From Bacteroidales bacterium UBA1392 (GTDB lineage Bacteria; Bacteroidota; Bacteroidia; Bacteroidales; UBA932), in NCBI GenBank assembly GCA_002305275.1, contig DBQO01000033.1, positions 1-64,000 on the forward strand: DNA of 64,000 nt, read 5' to 3'. How positions within the stretch are numbered: the stretch's first letter is position 1; each line of letters begins with the position of its first letter. This document shows positions 32,545 to 41,864 of the stretch, one piece after another. The position numbers and the translations under genes were made by a program. The notes under the pieces were generated by a model. It did no database searches, was not told the DNA's origin, and saw only the letters and a program-made list of their open reading frames with translations.

Positions 32545-34836
32545 ATGGGAGAGAATCTGGTAATAGTTGAGTCGCCTGCCAAGGCAAAGACCATTGAGAA
32601 ATTTCTGGGAAAAGGTTATACTGTAAAGTCGAGCTTCGGCCATATCCGGGATCTGAGTGAGAAGGGCCTCAGCATTGACATTGAAAATGATTTCGAGCCC
32701 CGGTACGAAGTTCCCGGGGAAAAGAAGAAAGTGGTTTCCGAACTGACCGCCGCAGCAAAGAAAGCCGATATGGTGTGGCTCGCCTCGGATGAAGACCGCG
32801 AAGGAGAGGCTATTGCCTGGCACCTGCAACAAACATTGGGGATCCCCTCAGAAAAAAGCCGTCGTATTGTCTTTCACGAGATTACAAAGAATGCCATAGT
32901 GGATGCTATAGAGAATCCCCGTGAAATCGACTCCAATCTGGTCATGGCTCAACAGGCAAGGAGGGTGCTTGATCGTCTGGTGGGATTCAAGCTCTCACCC
33001 GTTCTTTGGAAAAAAATTCAACCGAAGCTCTCTGCAGGGCGCGTACAATCGGTAGCAGTGAGATTGATTGTAGAGAGAGAAAGAGAAATCTCTTCATTTG
33101 AAGCCCAGCGCTATTTCAGGGTAGAGGGTATATTTATCCCCGAGGGATCCAATGCGCGCATTAAAGGTATTCTTGACAAAAAATTCACCACTTTTGAGGA
33201 GGCTGAGTCCTTCCTCGAAAGGTGTAAAGGATGCTCTTTTGACATTTCCTCCATAGAGAAAAAAGAGATGGCGCGTACTCCGGCACCTCCCTTTACCACC
33301 TCGGTTCTCCAGCAGGAGGCATCCAGAAAACTTGGCTTATCGGTAAGTCAGACTATGGTAATAGCTCAACGACTCTACGAGAGCGGACTTATCACCTATA
33401 TGCGTACCGACTCCACCAACCTCTCATCCCTGGCACTTGCCACTGCAAAAGAGAGTATCACTTCAATGTATGGAGCTGAATATTCCCAACCACGCAACTA
33501 TAAGACAAAGAGCAAAGGCGCACAGGAAGCACATGAGGCCATCCGTCCAACCTATATATCCAACACCTCGATAGAGGGCACCGCTAACGAGAAGAAACTC
33601 TATACGCTAATCTGGAAGAGGACAATTGCTTCACAGATGGCTGACGCGCGTCTGGAAAAAACAGATGTTGCCATCTCCGGAGACAACATTAGCGAAAAGT
33701 TTATTGTACAGGGAGAACAAATTATCTTTGACGGCTTTTTAAAGGTCTATATAGAGGGACGTGACGATGAGGATGAAAACGAAAAAGCAGCTCTTTTACC
33801 CTCCCTCAACATTGGACAGAAAATGGCGGACGAGAGCATTGTCGCTACCGAAAAATTTACCCAGAGGCCACCGCGCTATAGTGAGGCCAGCCTGGTTAAA
33901 AAACTTGAAGAACTCGGCATAGGGCGGCCTTCGACCTACGCCCCGACCATCTCTACCATTCTTAAGAGAGGATATGTCATAAAAAGTGATAAAACCGGTA
34001 CCCCCAGGGATTATCGCGAGATTACGCTCAGTAAGGGCAATATAACCTCTACCGTCAAAAAAGAAATTGCAGGTCGTGAAAAGAACAGGCTCTGCCCCGA
34101 AAACATAGGCATGTTGGTGACCGACTACCTTTCAGCGAACTTTCCCGATATTCTTGATTATGGCTTTACGGCAAAGGTAGAGGCTGATTTTGACAATATA
34201 GCTAAAGGTCTGCTGGTATGGAATGAGGTAATTGGCGACTTTTACGGACCTTTTCACGAGAAGGTCACAAATGCGCTGGAAGAGAGAACCTACACAAATG
34301 TGGAAAAACAACTTGGAATCGATCCTGCTACAGGGAAACCGGTTATTGCACGTATGGGACGTTTCGGTCCTCTGGTACAGAGAGGGAGCAATGATGATCC
34401 TGAGAAACAGTTTGTAAGTCTAAAGAAGGGCCAGTTGATAGAGGAGATCACTCTTGAGGATGCACTTCAACTCCTAAAACTCCCCCGTACCGTGGGAGAG
34501 CACGAAGGTAAAACTATCACGACTGCTATAGGTCGCTTCGGACCCTACATCAAGGTGGGCTCTGCATATATCTCTCTGCCTAAGGAACTTGACCCATTTA
34601 CCGTCACTATGGATGATGCGGTAAAATTGATTGCAGAGCATGAACGAAAGGAGAGTGAGAAATATATTGCCGAATTTCCCGAGCATAAAATCCAGATCTT
34701 AAACGGTCGTTACGGACCCTACATAAAGCAGGGTAAAAACAACTATAAAATACCTCGAGGTATCGATCCGTCTTCTCTAAATGTTACTGATTGTCTGGCT
34801 ATTATAGAGAAGGAAGAGGCAAAAAAATCAAAATAG
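32545..34836 (+). CDS. topA: DNA topoisomerase I
   Basis: Type IA topoisomerase relaxing negative supercoils. The 763 residues start with LVIVESPAKAKTIEKFLG (Toprim), followed by SDEDREGEAIAWHL, the active-site region GLITYMRTDSTNLS with the catalytic Tyr, and GIGRPSTYAPTI. The C-terminus carries no Cys4 zinc fingers; it has at least three Gly-rich repeats (GRFGPLVQRG, GRFGPYIKVG, GRYGPYIKQG) of the alternative topoisomerase C-terminal repeat type. The start at 32545 (MGENLV) is chosen because the Toprim fold begins there and the promoter lies just upstream. Confidence 0.96.
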   Translation: MGENLVIVESPAKAKTIEKFLGKGYTVKSSFGHIRDLSEKGLSIDIENDFEPRYEVPGEKKKVVSELTAAAKKADMVWLASDEDREGEAIAWHLQQTLGIPSEKSRRIVFHEITKNAIVDAIENPREIDSNLVMAQQARRVLDRLVGFKLSPVLWKKIQPKLSAGRVQSVAVRLIVEREREISSFEAQRYFRVEGIFIPEGSNARIKGILDKKFTTFEEAESFLERCKGCSFDISSIEKKEMARTPAPPFTTSVLQQEASRKLGLSVSQTMVIAQRLYESGLITYMRTDSTNLSSLALATAKESITSMYGAEYSQPRNYKTKSKGAQEAHEAIRPTYISNTSIEGTANEKKLYTLIWKRTIASQMADARLEKTDVAISGDNISEKFIVQGEQIIFDGFLKVYIEGRDDEDENEKAALLPSLNIGQKMADESIVATEKFTQRPPRYSEASLVKKLEELGIGRPSTYAPTISTILKRGYVIKSDKTGTPRDYREITLSKGNITSTVKKEIAGREKNRLCPENIGMLVTDYLSANFPDILDYGFTAKVEADFDNIAKGLLVWNEVIGDFYGPFHEKVTNALEERTYTNVEKQLGIDPATGKPVIARMGRFGPLVQRGSNDDPEKQFVSLKKGQLIEEITLEDALQLLKLPRTVGEHEGKTITTAIGRFGPYIKVGSAYISLPKELDPFTVTMDDAVKLIAEHERKESEKYIAEFPEHKIQILNGRYGPYIKQGKNNYKIPRGIDPSSLNVTDCLAIIEKEEAKKSK

Positions 34837-34852
34837 GTTACAATTTGTAACC
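34836..34852. promoter_or_regulatory. 17-base palindrome before the Lrp/AsnC gene
   Basis: GGTTACAATTTGTAACC has perfect 8-base arms around one central base. It starts at the last base of the topA stop codon, 44 bases before the regulator gene. A TATCTTTA (34871-34878) downstream may be the -7 box, and the palindrome contains a possible -33 TTTG. The position fits autoregulation by the Lrp-type protein. It is followed by a T run, so a terminator role for topA is also possible. Confidence 0.5.
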
Positions 34853-34895
34853 AACTTGCGGTTTTTTTCATATCTTTACGCTTAAAATAACATTT

Positions 34896-35387
34896 ATGAG
34901 CAATTATCAGATTGATCAGATTGATCAGAAAATCCTCTCATTTCTCGTCAATAACGCGAGAATGCCCTTTCTTGAAATAGCACGCGAGTGCGGAGTATCA
35001 GGAGCAGCCATACACCAGAGAGTAAAGAAAATGGAAAGTATGGGCATCATTACAGGTTCTACGCTTTTGGTAAAGGCAAAGGCTCTCGGACTCAATGTTT
35101 GTGCCTTTGTGGGAGTCTCCCTGGCTCAGGCCAATAGTTATCCTCAAGTTGTCGAGGCTCTCAAAAAGATGTCGGAAGTGGTAGAGTGCCATTTTATAAC
35201 GGGTAACCATGCACTTCTACTAAAAATATACTGCTTCGACCACGACCACCTTATGGAGATTCTGGTCAATACCATACAAAATATTCCCAGTGTGATGAAG
35301 ACCGAAACCTGGGTCTCTCTCGACCAGGCAATAGAACGCCAGGTTTGGGTAAAGGATTATCCTAACGCCTCGTCTCCCGCAAAATAG
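34896..35387 (+). CDS. Lrp/AsnC-family transcriptional regulator
   Basis: A 163-residue regulator. The N-terminal helix-turn-helix includes QIDQKILSFLVNNARMPFLEIA and VSGAAIHQRVKKMESMGII. The C-terminal RAM/AsnC ligand-binding domain (residues 65-150) has VCAFVGVSL and VVECHFITGNHALLLKIYC. Such proteins are amino-acid-responsive dimers or octamers. The ligand is unknown. A perfect palindrome lies upstream. The 3' end overlaps the convergent ispD by 26 bases. Confidence 0.92.
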   Translation: MSNYQIDQIDQKILSFLVNNARMPFLEIARECGVSGAAIHQRVKKMESMGIITGSTLLVKAKALGLNVCAFVGVSLAQANSYPQVVEALKKMSEVVECHFITGNHALLLKIYCFDHDHLMEILVNTIQNIPSVMKTETWVSLDQAIERQVWVKDYPNASSPAK

Positions 35388-36045
35388 CCTCAGCTAATGC
35401 GAGGTCTTCCGGAGTGGTAATCTTGATATTGCTGCTAAGGCCCTCGCATAGCGAGACTCTGTGTCCCATATATTCTACCACTGAGGCATCATCTGTAAAT
35501 AGAGGGTTATAGGGCTGAGAATAGGCCTCCTTGAGCAATTCCGAATGAAATATCTGGGGAGTCTGTACCAGACGATAACGAGAACGGTCTACCGCCGTAG
35601 AAGTTCCGTCAGGTCCAATTTCGCGCAGCGACTCTACGGGCAGGGTTACCGGTACCAGCGCTTTGCACTCCTCCATTTTTTTAAACATTGACCTAAGAAA
35701 ATCCCGCGTGACAAAGGGGCGTACTCCGTCATGGATAGCTACTATCGCTCCATCCGGAACATATTTAAGGGCATTCTGAACCGAATGAAACCTGGTGATG
35801 CCACCTGAGGGCATTACATAGCGATCCAAAAAACCGGTACGCTTACAATACTCCTTCCAATACTCCTTCTCTCCCGAAGGCAACACCACGATGATCTCGA
35901 TCTCATCAAAGCTCTCCCTAAAGCGTTCAATGGTGTGTCGAAGAATCGGTTTCCCCTCAATTTCAATGAATTGTTTAGGAATATCATATCCCATTCTCAA
36001 CCCCTGTCCTCCGGCAAGTATAACGGCATAATAGCGTCTATTCAT
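35362..36045 (-). CDS. ispD: 2-C-methyl-D-erythritol 4-phosphate cytidylyltransferase
   Basis: IspD forms CDP-methylerythritol in the non-mevalonate isoprenoid pathway. The 227 residues begin with the nucleotidyltransferase motif VILAGGQGLRMG, then PKQFIEIEGKPILRHTI. VAIHDGVRPFV, RYRLVQTPQIF and FTDDASVVEYMGHRV complete the set. It diverges from purH. A CAAAAATA at 36066-36073 may be its -7 box. Confidence 0.95.
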   Translation of the reverse strand: MNRRYYAVILAGGQGLRMGYDIPKQFIEIEGKPILRHTIERFRESFDEIEIIVVLPSGEKEYWKEYCKRTGFLDRYVMPSGGITRFHSVQNALKYVPDGAIVAIHDGVRPFVTRDFLRSMFKKMEECKALVPVTLPVESLREIGPDGTSTAVDRSRYRLVQTPQIFHSELLKEAYSQPYNPLFTDDASVVEYMGHRVSLCEGLSSNIKITTPEDLALAEAILRETRR

Positions 36046-36096
36046 TCCCTTTAAAAATTATACTGCAAAAATAGCCGAAAATCCCGTTATTATTAC

Positions 36097-36104
36097 TAAA
36101 TTTG
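36097..36104 (+). promoter_or_regulatory. -7 box of purH promoter
   Basis: TAAATTTG, a perfect TAnnTTTG, 34 bases before the purH ATG. No convincing -33 box at normal spacing. Confidence 0.55.
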
Positions 36105-36138
36105 CTTGATATTTTTCATCTTTACCATATTCCCGTAA

Positions 36139-37647
36139 ATGCGTACCGAAAATTATACCAGAAAGATTAGAAGAGCTCTGATTTCCGTTTACAGCAAAGA
36201 TGGCATAGAAGAGATAGCCCGCGAACTTGTTGCCTGCGGGGTGGAATTGCTCTCTACCGGCGGAACATTCACATTTCTCAAAGAGCTGGGGCTGGATGTC
36301 ACTGCGGTGGAAGAGATCACCTCTTATCCTTCCATCCTGGGAGGTAGGGTAAAGACACTTCATCCAAAAGTATTCGGAGGTATTCTCTATCGGAGAGAGC
36401 ATCTACAGGACATTGGAGAGATCGAGCAGTACGGAATAGGACCCATTGATCTGGTGATTGTCGACCTCTATCCCTTTGAGAAATATGTACAAATGGGTGC
36501 AACTCCCGAAGAGATAATTGAAAAAATAGATATAGGAGGTATTGCGCTTATTAGAGCTGCCGCAAAAAATTACCGTGATGTAATCATAGCCTCATGTAAG
36601 GAGTCCTATGGGCCGCTACTCCACCTTCTAAAGAGTAAACAGGGCGAGAGTACCATAGAGGAGCGCAGGTCATTTGCCAGACAGGCATTCCATACCTCCT
36701 CTTATTACGACACCCAAATATTTAACTGGTTTAATAGGGATAATGCCCAATCAATGCCCCTGCGCTATGGTGAAAACCCTCACCAGCAGGCAAAGTTTAC
36801 CGGCTCAAGTGAATCCCTGCCAAAACAGTTGCATGGTAAGGAGATTTCCTATAATAATCTACTTGACATAGAGGCGGCATTGGAGCTTATGTATGACTTC
36901 CCGGAGCCTACGGTAGCCATAATAAAACACAACAACGCTTGCGGGTGTGCTTCACGCGATACTATATTGGAGGCCTGGAAAGATGCTCTTGCAGGTGATC
37001 CCGTATCTGCCTTTGGTGGCATTATCGTAGCCAACAGAATTATAGATGAGGAATCTGCTCAGGAAATCAACAAACTCTTTTTTGAAGTTATTATAGCTCC
37101 GGAGTACTCCCACGAAGCTCTCGAAATATTGAAATCCAAGAAAAACCGGATTATCCTCCTTGATAACGGGGTAACTCCTTCGGCTAAGAAGTTCCGTTCT
37201 TTGCTAGGGGGCATTCTCGTTCAGGATAGAGACGAAAAGGTAGAGAGTCCCGAAGAGCTTAAAACCGTTACTACTCTTGCGCCTACTCCGGGGCAGGTTG
37301 AGGATATGCTTTTTGCCAACAAATTGGTAAAACATTCCAAGTCCAACGCCATAGTGCTGGCCAAAGACTCCATGCTTCTTGCCAGCGGTATTGGGCAGAC
37401 CTCCCGAGTGGATGCATTAAGGCAGGCAATAGCCAAAGCTAAATCCTTCGGATTTGACCTCAACGGGGCAGTAATGGCTTCCGATGCCTTCTTCCCTTTT
37501 CCTGATTGTGTTGAAATAGCACACGAAGCAGGGATTGTTGCAGTAATCCAGCCCGGAGGCTCTGTCAGGGACCAGGAGAGCATCGACTGGTGTAACGCAA
37601 ACGGCATGGCCATGGTCACCACCGGTTTCAGACATTTCAAACATTAA
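36139..37647 (+). CDS. purH: Bifunctional AICAR formyltransferase / IMP cyclohydrolase
   Basis: PurH carries out the last two steps of IMP synthesis. The N-terminal cyclohydrolase part has ALISVYSKDGIEEIA, LLSTGGTF and GGRVKTLHPKVFGGIL. The C-terminal formyltransferase part has LRYGENPHQQA, KHNNACGCA and DAFFPFPDCVEIAHEAGI. At 502 residues the length is normal. The mre operon begins 24 bases later without an obvious promoter, so read-through is likely. Confidence 0.96.
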   Translation: MRTENYTRKIRRALISVYSKDGIEEIARELVACGVELLSTGGTFTFLKELGLDVTAVEEITSYPSILGGRVKTLHPKVFGGILYRREHLQDIGEIEQYGIGPIDLVIVDLYPFEKYVQMGATPEEIIEKIDIGGIALIRAAAKNYRDVIIASCKESYGPLLHLLKSKQGESTIEERRSFARQAFHTSSYYDTQIFNWFNRDNAQSMPLRYGENPHQQAKFTGSSESLPKQLHGKEISYNNLLDIEAALELMYDFPEPTVAIIKHNNACGCASRDTILEAWKDALAGDPVSAFGGIIVANRIIDEESAQEINKLFFEVIIAPEYSHEALEILKSKKNRIILLDNGVTPSAKKFRSLLGGILVQDRDEKVESPEELKTVTTLAPTPGQVEDMLFANKLVKHSKSNAIVLAKDSMLLASGIGQTSRVDALRQAIAKAKSFGFDLNGAVMASDAFFPFPDCVEIAHEAGIVAVIQPGGSVRDQESIDWCNANGMAMVTTGFRHFKH

Positions 37648-37671
37648 TAAAGATATAGTTTTATAAGATAT

Positions 37672-38691
37672 ATGATTTTTTCATTTTTAACACAGGAACT
37701 CGCTATTGACCTTGGCACCGCCAATACGGTCATATTTATGAATGACAAGAAAATCATCGATGAGCCCTCCATTGTCGCAGTAGACAATCTGACAGGAAAA
37801 GTCCTTGCAGTTGGCACAAAGGCTAAACAGATGCAGGGTAAAGAGAGCAAGGGTGTGAGGACTATCAGGCCGCTAAAGGAGGGTGTGATTGCAGATTTCG
37901 ACAGTTCTGAGCAGATGATAAGGGAGTTTATCAAGATGATCAACACCCGCAGGTCCTTCTTTTCACCAAGTCTCAAGATGGTGGTCTGCATTCCTTCCGG
38001 CAGTACTCCGGTTGAGACTCGTGCGGTAAGAGATGCAGCAGAGCATTCGGGCGGACGCGACGTATATCTTATTTTCGAGCCGATGGCAGCTGCCCTCGGA
38101 GTAGGCATCGATGTGACTGCCCCTTCGGGAAATATGATTGTCGATATAGGTGGCGGCACTACTGAGATTGCCGTAATCTCTCTTGGAGGAATAGTGGCCG
38201 ACTCCAGCATTAAGGTGGCCGGAGACCAGTTTACCAACGAAATACAGCAATATATGCGTCAGCAACACAATATAAAGATTGGAGAAAAGACTGCCGAAGA
38301 GATTAAAATCAATATCGGAGCAGCTACTTCCGATCTTGACGAACCAATTGAGCCTTATAAAGTCAGTGGTCCAAACCTGATGACAGTGCTCCCTATCGAG
38401 ACTACGGTAACTCCGCAGGAGATTGCACATTGTCTTGACAAATCACTGGTTAGGATTGAGTCAGCGATAATGTCCGTACTTGAGCAGACTCCCCCGGAGC
38501 TCTATAGTGACATAGTACATAAGGGTATCTATCTCACAGGGGGCGGAGCCTTGCTAAGAGGTTTGGACAAACGTTTATTCAAAAAGATTAATATTCCCTT
38601 CCACGTAGCTGAGGACCCCCTCAGGGCCGTGGCCAGGGGTACTTGCATTGCACTTAAGAACAGCAATTCCTTCAACTTCCTGATGCGATGA
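37672..38691 (+). CDS. mreB: Rod shape-determining protein MreB
   Basis: Actin-like cytoskeletal protein that positions the elongation machinery. The 339 residues show the ATPase motifs: IDLGTANTVIFM (phosphate 1), MIVDIGGGTTEIAVISLGGI (phosphate 2), and YLTGGGALLRGLDK (adenosine). EPMAAALGVGIDV is the connecting motif. First gene of mreB-mreC-mreD-mrdA-rodA. Its stop overlaps the mreC start (ATGA). Confidence 0.97.
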   Translation: MIFSFLTQELAIDLGTANTVIFMNDKKIIDEPSIVAVDNLTGKVLAVGTKAKQMQGKESKGVRTIRPLKEGVIADFDSSEQMIREFIKMINTRRSFFSPSLKMVVCIPSGSTPVETRAVRDAAEHSGGRDVYLIFEPMAAALGVGIDVTAPSGNMIVDIGGGTTEIAVISLGGIVADSSIKVAGDQFTNEIQQYMRQQHNIKIGEKTAEEIKINIGAATSDLDEPIEPYKVSGPNLMTVLPIETTVTPQEIAHCLDKSLVRIESAIMSVLEQTPPELYSDIVHKGIYLTGGGALLRGLDKRLFKKINIPFHVAEDPLRAVARGTCIALKNSNSFNFLMR

Positions 38692-39512
38692 GGAGAAACT
38701 CCCGCCTCATAAAGACATTCCTGTACATTGCATTGTTTTTATTTCTGGAGGGCATATCAATTATCCTGATTACCAACAATAGCATCATTCAAAAATACAG
38801 GATTATGGGGGTCGCCCGATCAGTACAGTCCTTCTTCTGGCGACAAGGGGAGAGCATTCGCTATTTCCTCAACTACAAGAATGAAAATAAGTTGCTGGAA
38901 GCCGAAAACACTCTTCTAAAAGAGCGTATATTAACTCTTGAGAGATACCTCGATGGTATCAGCGCCGAAGAGGCCATTGCTTCAGTCTCGGGAATAGGTG
39001 ACTATACATTTATACCGGCTACCATCATCAAGAACTCCATTAATAAGCAGCACAATTACATTATACTGAATGTAGGGTCAAACAGCGGCGTAGAAGAGGG
39101 AATGGGAGTGATTACTTCGTGGGGAGTTGTCGGCATAGTCGAGGCAGTATCTACACGCATCAGTTACGTCTCCTCCTTTCTCAATACCTCTCAAAGCGTC
39201 AGCGCCAAGATTGTGACTAACGGGGTCTTTGGCCCCATGGTCTGGACCGGCGTAGGCAACAAGGCAGTTGTCAGGGAGATCCCAATTCATACGGAGGTAT
39301 ACCCCGGTGATACAATTTCTACCAGCGGGTATTCAGCCATATTTCCTCCGGATATACCTGTCGGAGTTGTAACCTCTGTGGATGAGGTAAATGGAGTCGC
39401 ATTGGAGATAGGCGTCGAAATGTTCCAGAATTTTAGAGCCCTACGCTTTGTAGATGTTGTAATCAACAATTACAGTAAAGAGATTAAGATGATTGAGAAT
39501 GATACGGAATAA
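38688..39512 (+). CDS. mreC: Rod shape-determining protein MreC
   Basis: A 274-residue inner-membrane protein with one N-terminal helix (about residues 9-29), a coiled coil (YKNENKLLEAENTLLKERIL, about 64-85) and a periplasmic beta domain with NVGSNSGVEEGMGVIT and GDTISTSGYSAIFPP. It links MreB to the synthases. Its end overlaps mreD by 14 bases. Confidence 0.94.
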   Translation: MRRNSRLIKTFLYIALFLFLEGISIILITNNSIIQKYRIMGVARSVQSFFWRQGESIRYFLNYKNENKLLEAENTLLKERILTLERYLDGISAEEAIASVSGIGDYTFIPATIIKNSINKQHNYIILNVGSNSGVEEGMGVITSWGVVGIVEAVSTRISYVSSFLNTSQSVSAKIVTNGVFGPMVWTGVGNKAVVREIPIHTEVYPGDTISTSGYSAIFPPDIPVGVVTSVDEVNGVALEIGVEMFQNFRALRFVDVVINNYSKEIKMIENDTE

Positions 39513-40017
39513 CAAAATATCGCTTTTTTTGCTGATTGCCGTGATGACTATTATCCAGATTATCATCTGTGACTATATCTATACGGGACCTTATATCCAT
39601 CTTACTCTTCTGCCGTTGATAATCCTCTCTATCCCTGGCGAATATGGTTATCCGAAACTGGCCTTAATATCATTTACAATCGGCTTGGTGATTGATTTGG
39701 TCTCTGACGGAATACTTGGCCTTAACTCTGCGGCAGCGGTAATTACTGCCACCTTGGTCAGACCGATAAGTTATTTTACCATCAACCGTGAACGAAGTGA
39801 CAAAATCGAGCGGCTTACAATAAACGATGTGGGATTTTTCAGGTATTTCAGATACTCCTCATATCTTACACTTGTATTTCTTATTACATACATCCTATTT
39901 GACTGCGCTGGCTTTAGACCGGCATCATTCATATTGATGCGTATAGCATTGAGCTATGTGGCAAATATCATATTAATTCTCTTTGTCAGTGTTACACTTC
40001 TCAATAAGCATTACTGA
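39499..40017 (+). CDS. mreD: Rod shape-determining protein MreD
   Basis: A 172-residue membrane protein with about five helices, in the usual mreD position. Hydrophobic segments with YPKLALISFTIGLVIDL and GILGLNSAAAVI fit the family. The ATG at 39499 is preferred to a TTG at 39493. Its stop TGA overlaps the ATG of mrdA. Confidence 0.9.
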   Translation: MIRNNKISLFLLIAVMTIIQIIICDYIYTGPYIHLTLLPLIILSIPGEYGYPKLALISFTIGLVIDLVSDGILGLNSAAAVITATLVRPISYFTINRERSDKIERLTINDVGFFRYFRYSSYLTLVFLITYILFDCAGFRPASFILMRIALSYVANIILILFVSVTLLNKHY

Positions 40018-41861
40018 TGGCACTCTATCGGCAAAGAAAAAACATACTTTTGGTCTCCATTATTGTCGTTTTCACGTTGATTGTGGTGAGGCTCTTCTAT
40101 ATCCAGATCATAAGTAAGTATTATCGTATCAACGCCGAGAATAATGCTCTGAAATATGAAACCATTTACCCCGCCAGGGGGCTTATCCTGGATCGCAACG
40201 GGGCGACTCTCGTCTCAAACAAAATTACCTATGACATAATGGTGACCCCGGTCGAGGTGACGCCTTTTGATACGCTGGAATTTTGCTCCATATTCGGCAT
40301 AGACACTTCATTTGTCAACTCAAAATTTCGTGAATACCGCAAATACCGCACCCGGGTAGGTTTCCAGACCCTCCCTTTCATCAAACAGGTTTCCGGTGAA
40401 CATTACAATATTTTCATAGAGAAACAGTATAAATTTCCCGGATTTTCCGGAACTCCGAGAACTATCCGTACCTACCCATCCAATGCCGGTGCCAATCTCT
40501 ATGGATATATCTCCGAAGTCGATGCCGATTATATCAAAAAAAATCCGGAGTATAGGCAAGGTGATTATGCCGGAAGAACCGGAATGGAAATGGCCTACGA
40601 AGAGCAACTCAGAGGAGAAAAAGGGTACAATATCTATCTTCGCGATGCACACAACCGTATAAAGGAGCGTTACGAGGAGGGGGAATATGACAAGACTGCC
40701 GTAGCGGGCAAAGATGTCACAAGTACAATCGATGCCGTACTACAGGCATACGGCGAAGAGCTTATGCAAAATAAAGTGGGCTCTCTTGTGGCAATAGAAC
40801 CTTCAACCGGCGAGATTCTTACCATGGTCTCAAGCCCCGGACTGGAGATATCCAAGCTGGCAGAAATCAACAAATACTACCAAGAGATTGTCACCGATCC
40901 CTATAAACCGATGTACAACAGGGCAGTAATGTCGCCTCAGCCTCCGGGTTCGGTTTTCAAATTGGTAAATGGCCTGATAGGACTTCAGGAAGGGGTAATC
41001 ACTCCCTCATCCACCTATTCTTGCCATGGTGCTTATACGGTCGGCAACCTCAGAGTAGGATGTCACGGGCACCCCTCTCCCCTAGATTTCAGACGCTCAA
41101 TAATGATGTCCTGCAATACATACTACTGCTATGTATTCCGTGCGATCCTCGACAATCCGAAATATAAAACCATTCGTGAATCCTTTACTATGTGGAAAGA
41201 ATATGTGGAGAGTTTCGGATTTGGAGTTAAACTGAATACCGACATCCCTTCAGAACAGGCCGGCACAATGCCCACTGCCGAATGGTACGACAGACTTCAC
41301 GGCAAGAACCGCTGGAGATCACTCTCAATCATCTCTCTCGCCATAGGTCAGGGTGAGATTGGCTCCACACCACTGCATCTGGCAAACCTCGCAGCCATAA
41401 TTGCCAACCGCGGCTGGTTTTACACGCCGCACCTACAAAAAGATATGCCGGACAATCCTATTGACTCCCGCTTCAAAGAACTTCATTACACGATGGTGGA
41501 TACCACCTGGTTTAAGTATGTGGTGGATGGCATGTATCTGGCAGTCAATGGTGGGCCCGGAGCAACAGGAAGACTGGCAATTATTCCCGGACTTGATCTC
41601 TGTGGAAAAACCGGCACAGCTCAAAATCCGCACGGCAACGACCACTCAATATTCATCTGCTTTGCCCCGAAGGAGAATCCCAGGATTGCGGTTGCGGCAT
41701 ATATTGAGAATGCCGGTTTCGGAAGTACTTGGGCGGCCCCGATTTCATCCCTTCTTGTGGAGAAATACCTCAACGGTGAGATCTCCCCCGGGAGAAAATG
41801 GCTTGAAACTAATATGATAAACGGATACCTACTCGATAGGGTAACAGTAAGGAGGAGGTAG
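40017..41861 (+). CDS. mrdA: Penicillin-binding protein 2 (elongasome transpeptidase)
   Basis: A 614-residue class B PBP, the transpeptidase partner of RodA. There is one N-terminal membrane helix (about 10-30), then the pedestal region with PARGLILDRNGATLVSN. The transpeptidase motifs are PGSVFKLVNG (SxxK), MSCNTYY (SxN) and CGKTGTAQNPHG (KTG). The last codons (agg agg agg tag) also supply the Shine-Dalgarno sequence for rodA. Confidence 0.95.
   Translation: MALYRQRKNILLVSIIVVFTLIVVRLFYIQIISKYYRINAENNALKYETIYPARGLILDRNGATLVSNKITYDIMVTPVEVTPFDTLEFCSIFGIDTSFVNSKFREYRKYRTRVGFQTLPFIKQVSGEHYNIFIEKQYKFPGFSGTPRTIRTYPSNAGANLYGYISEVDADYIKKNPEYRQGDYAGRTGMEMAYEEQLRGEKGYNIYLRDAHNRIKERYEEGEYDKTAVAGKDVTSTIDAVLQAYGEELMQNKVGSLVAIEPSTGEILTMVSSPGLEISKLAEINKYYQEIVTDPYKPMYNRAVMSPQPPGSVFKLVNGLIGLQEGVITPSSTYSCHGAYTVGNLRVGCHGHPSPLDFRRSIMMSCNTYYCYVFRAILDNPKYKTIRESFTMWKEYVESFGFGVKLNTDIPSEQAGTMPTAEWYDRLHGKNRWRSLSIISLAIGQGEIGSTPLHLANLAAIIANRGWFYTPHLQKDMPDNPIDSRFKELHYTMVDTTWFKYVVDGMYLAVNGGPGATGRLAIIPGLDLCGKTGTAQNPHGNDHSIFICFAPKENPRIAVAAYIENAGFGSTWAAPISSLLVEKYLNGEISPGRKWLETNMINGYLLDRVTVRRR
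41850..41859 (+). promoter_or_regulatory. Strong Shine-Dalgarno for rodA inside the mrdA end
   Basis: AGGAGGAGGT is formed by the three terminal Arg codons of mrdA and the first base of its stop, 5 bases before the GTG of rodA. Purine-rich SD sites are rare in this phylum, and this one supports the GTG start. Confidence 0.7.
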
Positions 41862-41864
41862 AGA

